Shown piece after piece: positions 27,961 to 36,698 of a stretch of 64,000 nt of DNA. The notes under the pieces were generated by a model. It searched no databases. It saw only the letters and a program-made list of their open reading frames with translations, and was not told the DNA's origin. This stretch comes from Rhodanobacter spathiphylli B39 (lineage in GTDB: Bacteria; Pseudomonadota; Gammaproteobacteria; Xanthomonadales; Rhodanobacteraceae), in assembly GCF_000264295.1 (NCBI RefSeq), contig NZ_AJXT01000037.1:59321-123320 (forward strand). The letters run 5' to 3'. Positions within the stretch are counted from its first letter, which is position 1. Every line of letters starts with the position of its first letter. The position numbers were made by a program, and so were the translations under genes.

Positions 27961-28700
27961 GCCTGCGTGTGCTGATCGTCGACGACGAGCCGCTGGCGCG
28001 TGCCGGCGTCCGCGCCCGGCTGGACGGCCATGCCGACGTCAGCGTGATCGGCGAGTGTGGCGATGGCGCGTCGGCGCTGGCCTCACTGCGCTCGCAGCCG
28101 CCGGACCTGCTGTTCATCGACGTGGAGATGCCGGGGCTGAGCGGCCTGGAGGTGCTGGAAGCGCTGGCACCGGAGCAGCGCCCGCTGACCGTGCTGCTGA
28201 CCGCCTACGAGCAGTTCGCGCTGCGCGCCTTTGAACTGCGCGCGCTGGACTACCTGCTCAAGCCGGTCGACGAGGAGCGCTTCGCCGATGCGCTGGAGCG
28301 GGCGCGCGACATGCTGGCCTTGCGTCGGGGTGAGGGCGCTGGCGTGCAGGCGCCGTGTCATGCCACGCGCTTCCAGGTGCGCCTCGGTCACCGCGTGCAA
28401 CTGGTGCTGGCCGAAGAGATCGACTGGATCGAGGCGCAGGGCGACTACGCCGGCCTGCACGTGGGCGCGCACATGCACCTGTTGCGTGAGCCGCTGCAAC
28501 GGCTGGGCACCCGGCTCGACCCGGCGCAGTTCGCGCGCATCCACCGCTCGACCATCGTGCGGCTGGATCGGGTGGCCGAGATGCAGGCGCTGTCCAACCG
28601 CGATCATCTGCTGCGCCTGCGCGACGGCACCGTGCTGCGTGCCAGCCGCACTCATGTCGATGCGCTGCGGGCGGCCTTGCTGACGGGCGAACCCGCCTAG
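27957..28700 (+). CDS. LytTR family response regulator
   Basis: DNA-binding partner of the upstream kinase. 247 residues: receiver domain 1-115 with phosphoacceptor Asp55 (LFIDVEMPG) and acidic pair Asp9-Asp10, linker, LytTR domain about 140-243 (IDWIEAQGDYAGLHV, then RIHRSTIVRLDRV). The GTG start overlaps the kinase stop. Targets cannot be read from the sequence; LytTR regulators often control envelope or exopolysaccharide genes, and an acyltransferase gene follows. Confidence 0.93.
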   Translation: MSLRVLIVDDEPLARAGVRARLDGHADVSVIGECGDGASALASLRSQPPDLLFIDVEMPGLSGLEVLEALAPEQRPLTVLLTAYEQFALRAFELRALDYLLKPVDEERFADALERARDMLALRRGEGAGVQAPCHATRFQVRLGHRVQLVLAEEIDWIEAQGDYAGLHVGAHMHLLREPLQRLGTRLDPAQFARIHRSTIVRLDRVAEMQALSNRDHLLRLRDGTVLRASRTHVDALRAALLTGEPA

Positions 28701-28809
28701 CACCCGCCACACGATTGCCCGCCGGTTGCCCCGGTTTTGCCCTTATCGACGCGGGCCGTCTGGTCAGACTCGCAACCTTCCACGTTTCACCCCGATACCA
28801 GGAAACCTC

Positions 28810-29937
28810 ATGCAGCGACTCCCCGGACTGGACCTGCTGCGCAGCTGGGCGATCGTCTGGGTGATGCTGTTCCACTCCTACATCGTGGGCGGCGTCGGCG
28901 AGCATTTTTCCTGGCTGTCGAACTACGGCTGGATGGGCGTGGACCTGTTCTTCGTGCTCAGCGGCTACCTGATCGGCTACCAGTTGCTGGCGCCGCTGGC
29001 GCGGGGCGAGCCGCTGGCGTGGCGGGATTTCTATCGCCGCCGGGCGTTCCGCATCCTGCCGGCGTTCCTGGTGGTGCTGGCCATCTATGTTGCCATCCCG
29101 ACGTTGCGCGAAGCGCCCGGCCTGCAGCCGGCATGGCAGTTCCTCAGCTTCACCCTCAACCTGCTGATCGACTACCAGCACAACCAGGCGTTCTCGCACG
29201 CATGGTCGCTGTGCGTGGAGGAACATTTCTACCTGCTGTTCCCGTGGCTGGCGTTCTGGATGACGCGCCGGCCGTCCACGCACCGCATGGTGGCCTTGGG
29301 GCTGGCGGTGGTCGCCTTCGGCATGATCGTACGCGGCTACGTCTGGCTGCACGACATGGCGCCGGTGCGCGACCAGGACGGTCCGGCGTTCGGCCTGCGT
29401 TTTGTCGAAGGCATCTACTACCCCACATGGGCGCGGCTGGATGGCTTGCTGGCGGGCGTGGCGCTGGCGGCGCTGCGGATCGGCCGGCCGCAGCTGTGGC
29501 GTCGCTGGCAGGCACGTCGCAGCCTCCTGCTTGTGGCGGGCATCGCCGTCTTCGCTCTGGCGCTCTGGCTGTTCCACGATCGCCTCGGCTTCTGGCCGTC
29601 CGTGCTGGGCTACCCGCTGCTGTCGATTGCGCTGGCGCTATGCGTCGCTTCTGCCACGGCATGGCCGGCGCATTGGTCGATTCCCGGTGCGGGCTGGCTG
29701 GCGCGAACTTCCTACAGCCTTTATCTGAGCCACAAACTGGCGCTGCATGCGGTGGCGACGTGGGTCGTGGGGCCTTGGCACGTGCACGGAATGGCAGCGT
29801 TCGCGCTGTACGCCGCCGGGGTGCTGAGTGTGGGCGCTGCATTGCATTACGCGGTGGAGCGGCCGTTCCTGCGCTGGCGTGAGCGCATCGATACCCGCCA
29901 ACCGATCGGCGCCGCGCGGGCTTCCATCACCTCATGA
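28810..29937 (+). CDS. acyltransferase 3 family membrane protein
   Basis: Integral membrane O-acyltransferase that probably modifies a surface carbohydrate. 375 residues, about ten membrane helices. GLDLLRSWAIVWVMLFH supplies the conserved His near the first helix; GVDLFFVLSGYLIGYQ, then FYRRRAFRILPAF and WSLCVEEHFYLLFP (Glu-Glu-His), are the family motifs. No SGNH domain. It is 109 bases downstream of the LytTR regulator, in the same direction and convergent with the next gene. Confidence 0.9.
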   Translation: MQRLPGLDLLRSWAIVWVMLFHSYIVGGVGEHFSWLSNYGWMGVDLFFVLSGYLIGYQLLAPLARGEPLAWRDFYRRRAFRILPAFLVVLAIYVAIPTLREAPGLQPAWQFLSFTLNLLIDYQHNQAFSHAWSLCVEEHFYLLFPWLAFWMTRRPSTHRMVALGLAVVAFGMIVRGYVWLHDMAPVRDQDGPAFGLRFVEGIYYPTWARLDGLLAGVALAALRIGRPQLWRRWQARRSLLLVAGIAVFALALWLFHDRLGFWPSVLGYPLLSIALALCVASATAWPAHWSIPGAGWLARTSYSLYLSHKLALHAVATWVVGPWHVHGMAAFALYAAGVLSVGAALHYAVERPFLRWRERIDTRQPIGAARASITS

Positions 29938-29955
29938 TGCGTCGCGGCCTTCGCA

Positions 29956-31479
29956 CTAATCCGAACCGATGGTCCGTCGCACCATCGGCATGATCCGACG
30001 GCTCACTGGCACGACGGCTCCCGTGCTGATGCGCAGCTGGCCTACGCCGGAAGATTCCCGGCGGAGCGACTCGACGAAGGCGGTATTGACGATATGCGAG
30101 CGATGCACGCGCAGGAAAGCAGACGGCAGCTCCCTTTCCATCTCGTTGAGGCTGCCGTTGTGCAATCGCTTGCTGCCGTCGGCGAAGGCGAGTTCGACAT
30201 AGTCTCCCGCGCCGCTGCAATGGGTGATCTGGTCGGTTGAAACGAGCTCGATGCGACCGGTGTCGACAATCCGGATCGTCTGCGATGGCAGCTGCTTTGG
30301 GGTGCGCGCCTGGTCCAGTGCGGCCTCGAGCTGCCGCGCGTGACTGGCCAGCGCGATCCCCAGCTTCTGTTCACGGGCAAGCACGGCGGCCTGCTGTGCG
30401 AACAGGAACAGCAGCAGTGCCGCGACCAGGTAGAAGAAGGCGACGTCGAGAAACTTTCCACCCAGGAAGAGGCTGAGTGCGCCGAACACGACCAGCGCAA
30501 CGCAGTACACGGCAGCCCCTGGCTTGTGCTTCCACGACCAGCATGCGGTGCCCAGCGCGCAAGACAGCACCGGGCACAGCATCGCAAGCAGGGCCTTGCC
30601 GTCATAGGAAGCGGTCAGCACCACCCCTGCCACGGTCACCAACACGACCACCGCGAACGACAGCCACGGTCGTCGCGGCTGGAACCTGCGAATGACATGG
30701 GCGGTCAGGCACAGCCCGAACCCGAGTGAGCACAGAACGATCAGCACCAGCCGCAGATCGTGGAACGGATAGCGATAGGCCAACAAGCCGCGTGAGGCTT
30801 CGGCCAGCAATTGCCCGGCGGCGAACAGCGAGATCAGGCAAAGCAGCGCCGCGCCCGCACGGTCGCCCCCGCGAAATGTCCCGACGCCGAAGTACAACGC
30901 GCCCAGCAGGAAGATGCCGAAGGTACCCAGCGAAGGCCAATAGGCGCGGAGAATCAGGTCCGTCGGGTCGGTATACGTGCCGATCATCAACGCCTGCATG
31001 GGTGAGTCCAGGCGAAGGAATCCCGAGACCCCCGACAGCTGCAGGGCGATCTCGTTGGCGCCCGCGTGGAGCAGGCCTGACGGAATCGGGATCACCGCAT
31101 CCATCCGGCCCGGCGTCTCGCTGCGCCGACCGGCTCCGGGCCGGCCATTGCTGCCGATCAAGCGGCCGTTCACCCACGCGGTACTCGCCGCCTTGCCGGA
31201 AATGAACAGGCCCAGCGGGGGCGACTGTTCCAGCATGCTGCGGGGAACGGCAACGGTTGCCCGAAGCCAGAGCGTGCCGTGTTGGGGATCGACCGTCGGG
31301 ATCTTCTCGGTCCGGCAGCCCGGAGCAGAGAAATCCGGCGGTGCGGTTTCGGCTTGCTGCGCCTGGCAAGTGATGACGTTGTCCACGTCGATCCACTGCG
31401 TCGATTGCGCCGCCGCCGATAACGGCAGCCAGGGCAGACACAGGCAAAGAAAAAGCGCGAGGCGGGAAATAGTCGACAT
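29956..31479 (-). CDS. membrane-tethered LytTR transcription regulator
   Basis: 507 residues. Signal peptide (1-25), a periplasmic domain (about 30-180) with the look of 7TMR-DISM extracellular domains (GTLWLRATVAVP, then GANEIALQLSG), seven or so membrane helices (about 185-385), a short coil, then a LytTR DNA-binding domain (about 408-505; FLRVHRSHIVN). It joins sensor and DNA-binding domain with no kinase or receiver, so a ligand would act directly on a DNA-binding membrane protein. The ATG at 31479 is preferred over an in-frame upstream start at 31530. Convergent with the acyltransferase gene. Confidence 0.85.
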   Translation of the reverse strand: MSTISRLALFLCLCLPWLPLSAAAQSTQWIDVDNVITCQAQQAETAPPDFSAPGCRTEKIPTVDPQHGTLWLRATVAVPRSMLEQSPPLGLFISGKAASTAWVNGRLIGSNGRPGAGRRSETPGRMDAVIPIPSGLLHAGANEIALQLSGVSGFLRLDSPMQALMIGTYTDPTDLILRAYWPSLGTFGIFLLGALYFGVGTFRGGDRAGAALLCLISLFAAGQLLAEASRGLLAYRYPFHDLRLVLIVLCSLGFGLCLTAHVIRRFQPRRPWLSFAVVVLVTVAGVVLTASYDGKALLAMLCPVLSCALGTACWSWKHKPGAAVYCVALVVFGALSLFLGGKFLDVAFFYLVAALLLFLFAQQAAVLAREQKLGIALASHARQLEAALDQARTPKQLPSQTIRIVDTGRIELVSTDQITHCSGAGDYVELAFADGSKRLHNGSLNEMERELPSAFLRVHRSHIVNTAFVESLRRESSGVGQLRISTGAVVPVSRRIMPMVRRTIGSD

Positions 31480-31623
31480 ACCGTCGGGCGAATATACCGT
31501 GCCGCCGTCAGGACGATGGCCGCCGCTCACCGAACCGACGCCGCCGTTGGCAGATCGGCCAGCGGTCGAGGCATCCGGCGCGCTTAGGCTGGCTCCATTC
31601 CATCAACGACCTGGAGCCTTCCC

Positions 31624-33114
31624 ATGACGCATGCCCCCGTAAAACGCGCCGGCCTGAAACAGGCACTCATTGCCGTTGCCTGCCTCTGCCTGTTCGGCGC
31701 AGCCAGTGCGACAACACCCAAGGCGGTCGCCCAGACCTTCGTCTTCAAGAGCGTCGACGGGCAGACCACCGAGGCGATCCACGGTTCGTTCCAGGTGCCG
31801 GAGAACCGCGCCGATCCGCACAGCCGCATGCTGACCCTGCGCTATGTCCGCTTCCCGGCCACTACCAGCAAGCCAGGGGCGCCGATCGTCTATCTGGCCG
31901 GTGGCCCGGGCGGCTCCGGTATCGAGACGGCGAAACACCGACGCTTTCCGCTGTTCATGGCCATGCGCCAGTTCGGTGACGTGATCGCCCTGGACCAGCG
32001 TGGTACCGGTGCCTCCGATGACACGCCGGTGTGCAAGGCGTCGAAGACGCCCTCGGAATCCCAAGCCCTCACCGACCAGGCCTTCGCCGCCGCCTACCGC
32101 GCCGCGGCGCTCGAATGCGCGGCGTTCTGGAAAGCCAGGGGAGTTGACCTGCGCGGCTACAACACCAACGAGAGCGTCCGCGACCTGGACGCGTTGCGTC
32201 GCCACCTGGGGGCCGGGAAGATCACGCTCTGGGGCATTTCTTACGGTACCCATCTGGCACTGGCTGCGCTCAAGTCGATGAGTCCCCATCTGGACCGCGT
32301 CGTGATCGCCAGCGTCGAAGGGCTCGACCAGACCGTCAAGCTGCCAGCGCGCACCGACGCCTATTTCGATCGCCTGCAGGCCGCGGTGGACACCAACCCT
32401 GAAGCCCAGGCGGCTTATCCCGATATCAAGGCGTTGATCGCGCGCGTCCATGGCGCGCTGCAAGCCAAGCCGGTCATGCTGCACCTGAAGGACGCCAACG
32501 GGAAGGACGCCGCTGTGCTGCTGCAGCGTCGCACCCTGCAGATGATCGAGGCCGGAGCCATCTCCGACCCTGAAGGCGCGGTGCAGATGCTCGCGGTCTA
32601 TCGCGCCGCCGACGCGGGCAACTACCAGCCGATCGCGGGCATCATGCAAAAGTACTTTTCACCCGGCGCGCCACTGGAAATGCAGGCGATGCCGCTGGCC
32701 ATGGATGTGGCCTCCGGCATCGACGAAAAGCGCCTGGCGCTGGTCGAGCAGCAGGCCCGCACCGCGCTGCTCGGCGACCTTCTCAACTTCCCGATGCCGC
32801 AACTCGGCGGCGTGCTTCCGCAGCTCGATCTTGGCGATGCGTTCCGCACGGCGCCGCACAGCCACGTGCCAACCCTGCTGCTCAGCGGAACCCTGGATGG
32901 GCGCACCTATCCCGACAGCCACCGCGAAGCTACCGCAGGCCTGGACCACCTGCAGGCGATCACGGTGGTCAATGCCGGCCACAACCTGTTCATGGCGACA
33001 CCGCAGGTCACGACGGCGATCGAGCGTTTCATGCGCGGCGAACCGGCGGCATCAACGCAGATCATCGCGCCGCTGCCTGATTTCAAGCCGGTGCTGCCGC
33101 CGTCGAAGAAATGA
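31624..33114 (+). CDS. secreted alpha/beta hydrolase of the prolyl/tripeptidyl aminopeptidase type
   Basis: 496 residues. N-terminal signal sequence (about 10-30). Oxyanion-hole GGPGGSG, nucleophile Ser206 in GISYGTH, Asp425 in SGTLDGRTY, His453 in NAGHNLF: a complete triad. The order and the GGPG motif fit the S33 peptidase family; the substrate is probably a peptide, but this is family inference. A loose 8-bp hairpin (33128-33156) after the stop is a weak terminator candidate. Confidence 0.87.
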   Translation: MTHAPVKRAGLKQALIAVACLCLFGAASATTPKAVAQTFVFKSVDGQTTEAIHGSFQVPENRADPHSRMLTLRYVRFPATTSKPGAPIVYLAGGPGGSGIETAKHRRFPLFMAMRQFGDVIALDQRGTGASDDTPVCKASKTPSESQALTDQAFAAAYRAAALECAAFWKARGVDLRGYNTNESVRDLDALRRHLGAGKITLWGISYGTHLALAALKSMSPHLDRVVIASVEGLDQTVKLPARTDAYFDRLQAAVDTNPEAQAAYPDIKALIARVHGALQAKPVMLHLKDANGKDAAVLLQRRTLQMIEAGAISDPEGAVQMLAVYRAADAGNYQPIAGIMQKYFSPGAPLEMQAMPLAMDVASGIDEKRLALVEQQARTALLGDLLNFPMPQLGGVLPQLDLGDAFRTAPHSHVPTLLLSGTLDGRTYPDSHREATAGLDHLQAITVVNAGHNLFMATPQVTTAIERFMRGEPAASTQIIAPLPDFKPVLPPSKK

Positions 33115-33162
33115 AGCGGTGGGTCGTGCCGGCCTCAGGCAAGACCGAAGGCCGGCTTCGCG

Positions 33163-33451
33163 CTACTTTCGTCGCGAGCCACGCAACGAATCGAGTGAGA
33201 ACGTGGCGACTTCTCCGCCCGGCACGCGACGCGGCTGGCCGATCGGCGGGCCCCAGGCGTGGGCGCTGACCACTTCCCAGGTGGCCGGGATGCGGCCGTC
33301 CACGCGCATCGTTTCGTAGGCGGCCAGCATGCGCTGGTAGCGCGCCTTGCCGGTGAGGCCGCGCGAGCGCACGCGGTCGGCGTTGGTTGCGCCCAGGCCT
33401 TGCAGTTCTTCCAGCAGTTTGCGTGGTTCGCTGTAGGTGAGGGTGTAGCGG
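33163..33451 (-). pseudogene. duplicated 3-prime end of bioC
   Basis: Encodes the last 95 or so residues of BioC, ending SLRGSRRK, without the SAM-binding domain. It aligns with 35036-35324 at roughly 96 percent (about eleven differences by eye, most near the stop codon), and the last 69 residues differ at only two conservative positions. The reading frame is intact, so it was probably the true end of a functional bioC before being cut off. Together the two copies flank about 1.58 kb of foreign DNA. Confidence 0.88.
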
Positions 33452-33456
33452 GAACA

Positions 33457-33505
33457 GTCAGAGGGTCACCATTTCGCCGTCCGTGTCAACACCGTCAGAG
33501 GGTCA
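33457..33505. repeat. paired GTCAGAGGGTCA repeats, possible IS terminus
   Basis: The 12-mer occurs at 33457-33468 and 33494-33505, spaced 37 bases, right at the edge of the duplicated bioC segment. Spaced terminal repeats of this kind occur at ends of IS21-like elements (transposase binding). No transposase of that type remains in the window. Confidence 0.45.
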
Positions 33506-33624
33506 TGTCTTGCTTTAACACGTCACGGGGTGTTGATTACCAGCCATCTTCTGCAATGCCCGGATGGTCATGCGGCAAAGCAAAGCCTGATGCTGAGGCT
33601 TTTTCAGCAAGAATGTTTAGTAGT

Positions 33625-34317
33625 TCATGGATTTAATGCCACATGGTAAATCGTGTAAAGATGTTCCTCTGTACAAACTCCGTACAGCACCATAACCCCG
33701 AAATTTTTCGCCACAGAGTCAAGCGCTTGGTCAACGGTCAAATTGGTCATCGAGGCAGGAATGTGAGGCGTACCCTCGATCGAATTTTCTCCCAGAGATA
33801 TACGAAGAGGTGGGCCGTCCGGGTAAAAATGAAGCTTCCGCTCAACATCATCTACTTCCTTGTTGTCCATGATGCGCCATAAAGCGAGGCTTTCGGTATA
33901 CCGCTGGGACTGATCGAAGGTCAGGGCAGCAAGTTTCGTTTTGAGAAGTGCAACGGGTGGCCGCCCTATTACGATTCTAATAATCCCATCCGGGCCATCT
34001 GAAATATTAACGTTGTCGTCATTCCGAAAAATATCCCGAACCGCGGAAATCGCGGTGCTGCTTCGAGATGGCGGCAGTACGCGAACATGCGGAAACGAAA
34101 CCGCGTAATAATCACCATATTTTTTACACGGCCCTAGGTAATAAATCCGAGCCACCCTTCCTGTAGATTTTAGGATGGGCTTGAGGTAGGCCAGCATGGC
34201 TTCTTGGTTCGCCTCATTTTCCGACCATGTTGTCCGTTGCTCTAACGGAGACGCTTCCAGATCATTGAATCCCGATCCCCACGTAATCACGATAACTAAT
34301 AGCATGGCCCATCGCAT
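33625..34317 (-). CDS. exported protein of unknown function, foreign composition
   Basis: 230 residues. Hydrophobic N-terminus (MRWAMLLVIVITWGSG) suggests export. The C-terminal part (PASMTNLTVDQALDSVAKNF, then GVMVLYGVC) resembles the short STN/secretin N-domain pattern, but I do not trust it as a family call. Clearly lower GC and richer in Lys/Asn/Ile codons than neighbours, which indicates transfer. The ATG at 34317 is chosen for AGGAG eight bases upstream; an in-frame ATG at 34338 has none. It lies between the two bioC 3-prime ends. Confidence 0.65.
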   Translation of the reverse strand: MRWAMLLVIVITWGSGFNDLEASPLEQRTTWSENEANQEAMLAYLKPILKSTGRVARIYYLGPCKKYGDYYAVSFPHVRVLPPSRSSTAISAVRDIFRNDDNVNISDGPDGIIRIVIGRPPVALLKTKLAALTFDQSQRYTESLALWRIMDNKEVDDVERKLHFYPDGPPLRISLGENSIEGTPHIPASMTNLTVDQALDSVAKNFGVMVLYGVCTEEHLYTIYHVALNP

Positions 34318-34392
34318 ATCTAATCTCCTAAATTTCAAGGCGTCACTGTCGTCGTGGTGATAGTTGCCTGCCGGTTTTCATGGGTTACGGAA

Positions 34393-34811
34393 TCAGAGGA
34401 GACGGAGGTAATTGAATCTCGATCCTTGATCTTGGTCGCCATGTGGGCGGCAGGCCGCCGCCCTTCCCGGCGTTATTCTCCACCATGCATCGAAACCGCT
34501 CATCTCCATCAGTGGATCACAGGCCAGCCCAGGATGCGTGTGCACGCTTGACCAGCGATAGTCTTGCGGGCTGGCAGCCATGGCAGCTCGAACGGGGTTG
34601 AGCTCGATGTAACGCATTACGGTCAACAGATAGCGCTCGGTATCGACCAGGCAGGATTTGAAGCGACCTTGCCAGAGCGTGCCACAACGCGCGTAGCGGT
34701 AGTTGAACGCCTGAACGTAACTCTGGCCGAAAAGATGGCGCCTGGATTCACGCCACGCTGAGTCACATGCAACGGAATGCCGGGCAACTCAACTCGTGGC
34801 AGGCGGGGCAT
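34393..34811 (-). pseudogene. decayed REP-associated tyrosine transposase (RAYT)
   Basis: Starts with the family N-terminus MPRLPRVELPGIPLHVTQRG at 34811, then jumps near 34738 into another frame reading QAFNYRYARCGTLWQGRFK, TERYLLTVMRYIELNPVRA and YRWSSVH. About 60 residues, including the HUH metal-binding motif (HVHLLVT in relatives), have been deleted. The protein cannot be active. Inverted terminal sequences remain on both sides. Confidence 0.85.
34396..34417 (+). repeat. left terminal repeat of the RAYT unit
   Basis: GGAGACGGAGGTAATT near 34398-34413 matches the reverse complement of the right end (14 of 16 bases). Confidence 0.55.
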
Positions 34812-34909
34812 CTTGGAACCTCAACCAACAAACCGGCCGCCAGCGTGAGGTTGTAGGCTGGCGCGGTCTGCTGGCGAGCGCGCCCGTCATGGGCAGGCAG
34901 GAACCGTTT

Positions 34910-34947
34910 AACTACCTCCGTCCCCTTAAATTCGTCCCCTTAAATTC
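34910..34947 (-). repeat. right terminal repeat of the RAYT unit
   Basis: AACTACCTCCGTCCCC, then a tandem 14-mer GTCCCCTTAAATTC at 34920-34933 and 34934-34947. The first part is inverted relative to 34398-34413. This kind of end is familiar from RAYT/REP units. Confidence 0.6.
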
Positions 34948-35035
34948 CCGGCTCGACCGTCCGCTGTCCAGCGACGACTACATCTGCCGCACCGTGATGC
35001 TGCCCGCGTCCTATACGCCGGGGCGCTGAAGGGGC

Positions 35036-35914
35036 TCAGCGTCGCCGCGAGCCGCGCAGTGAGTCGATCGAGAACGTGGCTACTTCTCCGCCCGGCACGC
35101 GACGCGGCTGGCCGATCGGCGGGCCCCAGGCGTGCGCGCTGACGACTTCCCAGGTGGCCGGGATGCGGCCGTCCACGCGCATCGTTTCGTAGGCGGCCAG
35201 CATGCGCTGGTAGCGCGCCTTGCCGGTGAGGCCGCGCGAGCGCACGCGGTCGGCGTTGGTGGCGCCCAGGCCTTGCAGTTCTTCCAGCAGTTTGCGTGGT
35301 TCGCTGTAGGTGAGGGTGTAGCGGAACACGTCCAGCACGGGATCGCGCAGGCCGGCGGTGAGCATCGCGTCGCCGACGTCGTGCATGTCGAGGAAGCGCG
35401 CCACGTGCGGCTGCTGGTCCGCCTCGGCCCAGGCCGCGCGCAGTTCCATCAGGGTGTCGGGGCCGAAGCTGGAGAACGCCATGAAGCCGCCGGGCTTCAG
35501 CACGCGCATGCATTCGCCGAACAGCGCGGGCAGGTCGTCGACCCACTGGAAGCACAGGTTGGAATACAGCACGTCGACGCTGTGGTCGGCCAGCGGCAGT
35601 TGGGTGGCCTCGGCGCAGACGCGACGGAACGGCTTCAGCCAGCTGCTGTGCTGCTTCGCGGCGCGCAGCATCGGCAGCGCCAGGTCGATCGCGATCACCT
35701 CGGCCTTGGGGTATTTCTGCTTCAGCAGCGCCGTGCCGCGACCGGTGCCGGCACCGACGTCAACCACCCGCGCGGGCGTCTCCAGATAGAAATCCAGACG
35801 TTCCAGCAACGCCGCCTGCACCTCGCGCTGCAATGCGTCGTGCTGTTCGTAGCTGCTGGCGGCGTGGCCGAAGTTGCGGCGCACGCGCTGTTGATCGAGT
35901 TGGAACGTACTCAT
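35036..35914 (-). CDS. bioC: malonyl-ACP O-methyltransferase BioC
   Basis: Methylates malonyl-ACP to start pimelate synthesis for biotin; cytosolic, SAM-dependent. 292 residues. N-terminus VRRNFGHAASSYEQHDALQ is the BioC signature; SAM motif I VVDVGAGTGRG (about 50-60); NLCFQWVDDLP is also typical. It lies ten bases after bioH. Its last 290 bases are duplicated at 33163-33451, so the present 3-prime end may have come from another lineage by recombination. Confidence 0.95.
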   Translation of the reverse strand: MSTFQLDQQRVRRNFGHAASSYEQHDALQREVQAALLERLDFYLETPARVVDVGAGTGRGTALLKQKYPKAEVIAIDLALPMLRAAKQHSSWLKPFRRVCAEATQLPLADHSVDVLYSNLCFQWVDDLPALFGECMRVLKPGGFMAFSSFGPDTLMELRAAWAEADQQPHVARFLDMHDVGDAMLTAGLRDPVLDVFRYTLTYSEPRKLLEELQGLGATNADRVRSRGLTGKARYQRMLAAYETMRVDGRIPATWEVVSAHAWGPPIGQPRRVPGGEVATFSIDSLRGSRRR

Positions 35915-35924
35915 CGGATCAGGC

Positions 35925-36698
35925 TCATCGAACGAAAGTTGCCAGCAGCGGCTGCAGTGCCTGCACCACCGCGTCGGCATGGCCGAAGAACGGCGCATGG
36001 CCGGCCTGCTGGATCTCGGTGTAGCTGCCACCGCACTGGCTGGCCGACCATTGCATCGCCTGCGGCGGCACCAGCCGGTCACGGCGGCCGCTGATCCAGG
36101 CGCTGCGCACGCGCAGGTCGGGCAGGGCGGCGCGGCGGTCGCTGGTTTCCAGGATGCGGATGCCTTCCTGCAATACGCGCAGGTCCGGCTCGCCGCGGGC
36201 GAACACCAGTTCGCGCAGGTGGCGCAATTCGGCGCGCGGATCGGCGCTGCCCATGGTTTCCAGGGCGAGGAAACGATCGAGCGTGGCGCGGTAATCGGTT
36301 TCCAGATCACTGGCCAGTTGATGCACCAGCTGGGCATCGCTGCCGTGCGGCCAGCTGGCATCACGCACGAAACGCGGCGTGGCGCACAGCATCGCCAGCG
36401 CACGTACCTGGCGCGGCATCTCCAGCGCGGCGGTCAGTGCGATGGTGCCGCCCAGCGACCAGCCCAGCCAGATCGCCGGCGGCGTCGCGGCGGCGATCGC
36501 GGCGGCGCAGGCGCGCGGTTCCAGCGGCAGTCCGCAGTCGCGCGAGTAGCCGTGGCCGGGCAGGTCGACCACGTACATCGTGCACTGGTCCTCCAGTGCC
36601 TCGACCAGCGGTGCCAGCACGCCGCCGTGCATCGCCCAGCCGTGCAGCAGCACGAGTTGCACCGGGCCGTGGCCGCGCTGGTCGATGTACAGGCTCAT
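35925..36698 (-). CDS. bioH: pimeloyl-ACP methyl ester carboxylesterase BioH
   Basis: Removes the methyl ester after pimeloyl-ACP has been built, ending the BioC/BioH route. 257 residues. Nucleophile Ser81 in GWSLGGT; Asp in GRRDRLVPP; His near 235 in [10 protein letters not shown]. The ATG at 36698 overlaps the trhO stop (ATGA), so it is translationally coupled to a gene from another pathway. Confidence 0.94.
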   Translation of the reverse strand: MSLYIDQRGHGPVQLVLLHGWAMHGGVLAPLVEALEDQCTMYVVDLPGHGYSRDCGLPLEPRACAAAIAAATPPAIWLGWSLGGTIALTAALEMPRQVRALAMLCATPRFVRDASWPHGSDAQLVHQLASDLETDYRATLDRFLALETMGSADPRAELRHLRELVFARGEPDLRVLQEGIRILETSDRRAALPDLRVRSAWISGRRDRLVPPQAMQWSASQCGGSYTEIQQAGHAPFFGHADAVVQALQPLLATFVR

